From positions 1 to 58,335 of the forward strand of contig CAJMGO010000008.1 of assembly GCA_905212975.1 (NCBI GenBank): DNA of 58,335 nt, given 5' to 3'. Under the pieces are notes generated by a model. That model was not told where the DNA came from and ran no database searches. It was given only the letters and a program-made list of their open reading frames with translations. A program made the position numbers and the translations under genes. Source of the stretch: CAJMGO01 sp900557305 (lineage in GTDB: Bacteria; Bacillota_I; Bacilli_A; RF39; UBA660). Shown piece by piece: positions 57,290-58,335 of this stretch; position 1 is the first letter of the stretch; each line of letters begins with the position of its first letter.

Positions 57290-58335
57290 ATGAAAATTGA
57301 GATGATGAAATATTTATCAAATAAAATAAGTGATGTTAATTTATTAAAAAAACTTATAGAAACTTTATGTGATAAATCACCTGAAGAGGTAACAAAAATT
57401 GTTAATGAATTGAAAAAATGTAATTATAATTTTTATGTATGTGAAATAGCAACAAATCCAGATGTATTAGATAAAAGAGCAATAGAAGAACAAATACAAT
57501 TAATGAAAGCATTAAAAGAATGCGATTATAATGAATATGCATACAATATAGCAATAGATTCAGATGTATTAGATAAAAGGACGACAGAAGAACAAATACA
57601 ATTAATGAGTGCATTAAAAGAATGTGATTATGATGTATATGCATATAATATAACGATATATTCAGATGTATTAGATAAAAGAACAATAGAAGAACAAATA
57701 CAATTAATGAAAGCATTAAAAGAATGCGATTATAATGGATGTGCATACAATATAGCAATAGATCCATATGTATTAGATAAAAGAACAATAGAAGAACAAA
57801 TGCAATTAATAAGAGCATTAAAAGAATGTGATTATAATGAATATGCATATAAAATAGCGATATATTCAGATGTATTAGATAAAAGAACAATAGAAGAACA
57901 AATGCAATTAATAAGAGCATTAAAAGAATGTAATTATGATGCAGATGCATATTATATAGCAACAAATCCAAGTGCATTAGATAAAAGGACGACAGAAGAA
58001 CAAATACAATTAATGAGAGAATTAAAAGAATGTGAATATAATTTTTTTGCATATAGAATAGCAACAAATCCAGATGTATTAGATAAAAGAGCAATAGAAG
58101 AACAAATACAATTAATGAGAGCATTAAAAGAATGTGATTATAATAGCTATGCATACAATATAGCAATAGATTCATATTTATTAAATAAAAGGGCAATAGA
58201 AGAACAAATACAATTAATGAAAGCATTAAAAGAATGTGATTATAATGAATATGCATATAAAATAGCGATAAAACCAGATATATTAGATAAAAGAACAATA
58301 GAAGAACAAATACAATTAATGAAAGCATTAAAAGA
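57290..58335 (+). CDS. 34-residue tandem-repeat protein, 3' end beyond the window
   Basis: ATG 57290, behind AGAGGCGG, opens a frame with no stop to the window edge (348 codons so far). After a unique N-terminus of about 55 residues (MKIEMMKYLSNKISDVNLLK...) the protein is a series of near-identical 34-residue repeats of the type DVLDKRTIEEQIQLMKALKE followed by CDYNEYAYNIAIYS. Each should form two helices, giving an alpha-solenoid. Repeat length is that of TPR, but the TPR consensus is absent; the NP.VLDKR phrase is closer in style to variant leucine-rich (LRV) or HEAT-like repeats. There is no signal peptide. Such scaffolds bind proteins. Function unknown. Confidence 0.85.
   Translation, partial: MKIEMMKYLSNKISDVNLLKKLIETLCDKSPEEVTKIVNELKKCNYNFYVCEIATNPDVLDKRAIEEQIQLMKALKECDYNEYAYNIAIDSDVLDKRTTEEQIQLMSALKECDYDVYAYNITIYSDVLDKRTIEEQIQLMKALKECDYNGCAYNIAIDPYVLDKRTIEEQMQLIRALKECDYNEYAYKIAIYSDVLDKRTIEEQMQLIRALKECNYDADAYYIATNPSALDKRTTEEQIQLMRELKECEYNFFAYRIATNPDVLDKRAIEEQIQLMRALKECDYNSYAYNIAIDSYLLNKRAIEEQIQLMKALKECDYNEYAYKIAIKPDILDKRTIEEQIQLMKALK
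57461..58335 (+). repeat. 102-bp in-frame tandem repeats
   Basis: The phrase GATGTATTAGATAAAAG or a close variant begins units at 57461, 57563, 57665, 57767, 57869, 57971, 58073, 58175 and 58277, exactly 102 bases apart. The last is cut by the window end. DNA identity between units is high, and differences cluster in the GATTATAATGAATATGCA segment. An older, diverged unit precedes 57461. Confidence 0.95.

Noticed and set aside
57402..58328. Minus-strand ORF of 308 codons rich in Leu, Phe and Tyr
   Set aside because: It is the mirror of the plus-strand 34-residue repeat gene, which has a promoter, ribosome site and normal composition. The periodicity comes from the 102-bp repeats.
57461..58335. 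CRISPR-like periodicity
   Set aside because: Units are contiguous and in frame, with no unique spacers between conserved repeats; this is a protein repeat.
1..58335. Use of UGA as tryptophan (mollicute code 4)
   Set aside because: Several genes, including yceD, trmL's upstream neighbour and the EIIB-like gene, end at TGA at the expected family length, and Trp is coded by TGG in conserved motifs.
1..58335. tRNA or rRNA genes
   Set aside because: Nothing with a cloverleaf plus CCA-end or T-loop GTTCGAATC signature, and no rRNA-like GC-rich block, was found by eye on either strand.

Overview
The window is a stretch of a very AT-rich, Gram-positive chromosome from the Bacilli side of the Firmicutes, probably an uncultured gut-type lineage near Erysipelotrichales/RF39. 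The evidence is gene content and order: tmcAL next to yceD-rpmF, ftsY-ylxM, rpsD beside ezrA, yqeG-yqeH, RNase J, LonA, UppP and a SEDS protein. UGA is a normal stop (for example yceD and the EIIB-like gene end in TGA) and wall-synthesis genes are present, so this is code 11 and not a true mollicute. Several genes are of the kind normally seen in spore formers (spmA-spmB behind a D-Ala-D-Ala carboxypeptidase, a SpoVID-like/YsxE-like pair, a GerS/YdcC-like lipoprotein, and an orphan sensor kinase preceded by Spo0A-box-like sites), so a sporulating organism or a recent descendant of one is likely. The taxonomic placement is inference.

Bases 1 to about 9.5 kb are accessory. They hold a SAM methyltransferase, a GNAT acetyltransferase, a methionyl-tRNA synthetase under a Met T-box and bracketed by two ~170-bp GC-richer direct repeats, a stretch of decayed genes (GNAT-like, collagen-like and ASCH-domain remnants) with an isolated MerR-type promoter, an HD-domain protein, a HipA-like kinase divergent from a small nucleotidyltransferase-like protein, DNA-3-methyladenine glycosylase I and a lone HPt protein.

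From 9.5 to 34 kb the genes are mainly housekeeping and envelope: a PH-like protein, ligA, uppP, small membrane proteins and lipoproteins, a pair of MacB-like ATPase-permease fusions, dac-spmA-spmB-rluB, LysM and thioredoxin-like proteins around a stand-alone ClpC-D1-like AAA ATPase, trmL, a VTT membrane protein, rmuC, lon and the spoVID/ysxE-like pair.

From 34 kb to the end come yqeG-yqeH, a first HerA-like ATPase, tmcAL, yceD-rpmF, a large pseudopilin, a SEDS protein, a degenerate PTS-EIIB-like protein, the orphan kinase, RNase J, an ABC exporter, ftsY-ylxM, a second HerA-like ATPase, rbfA, deoC, rpsD with a long leader, ezrA, a GerS-like lipoprotein, and an unfinished gene made of near-identical 34-residue repeats that runs off the window. 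Genes are packed tightly: many overlap by 4 to 50 bases, starts usually have an AGGTG/GGAGG Shine-Dalgarno, and at least a dozen intrinsic terminators are built over the stop codon of the gene they end.
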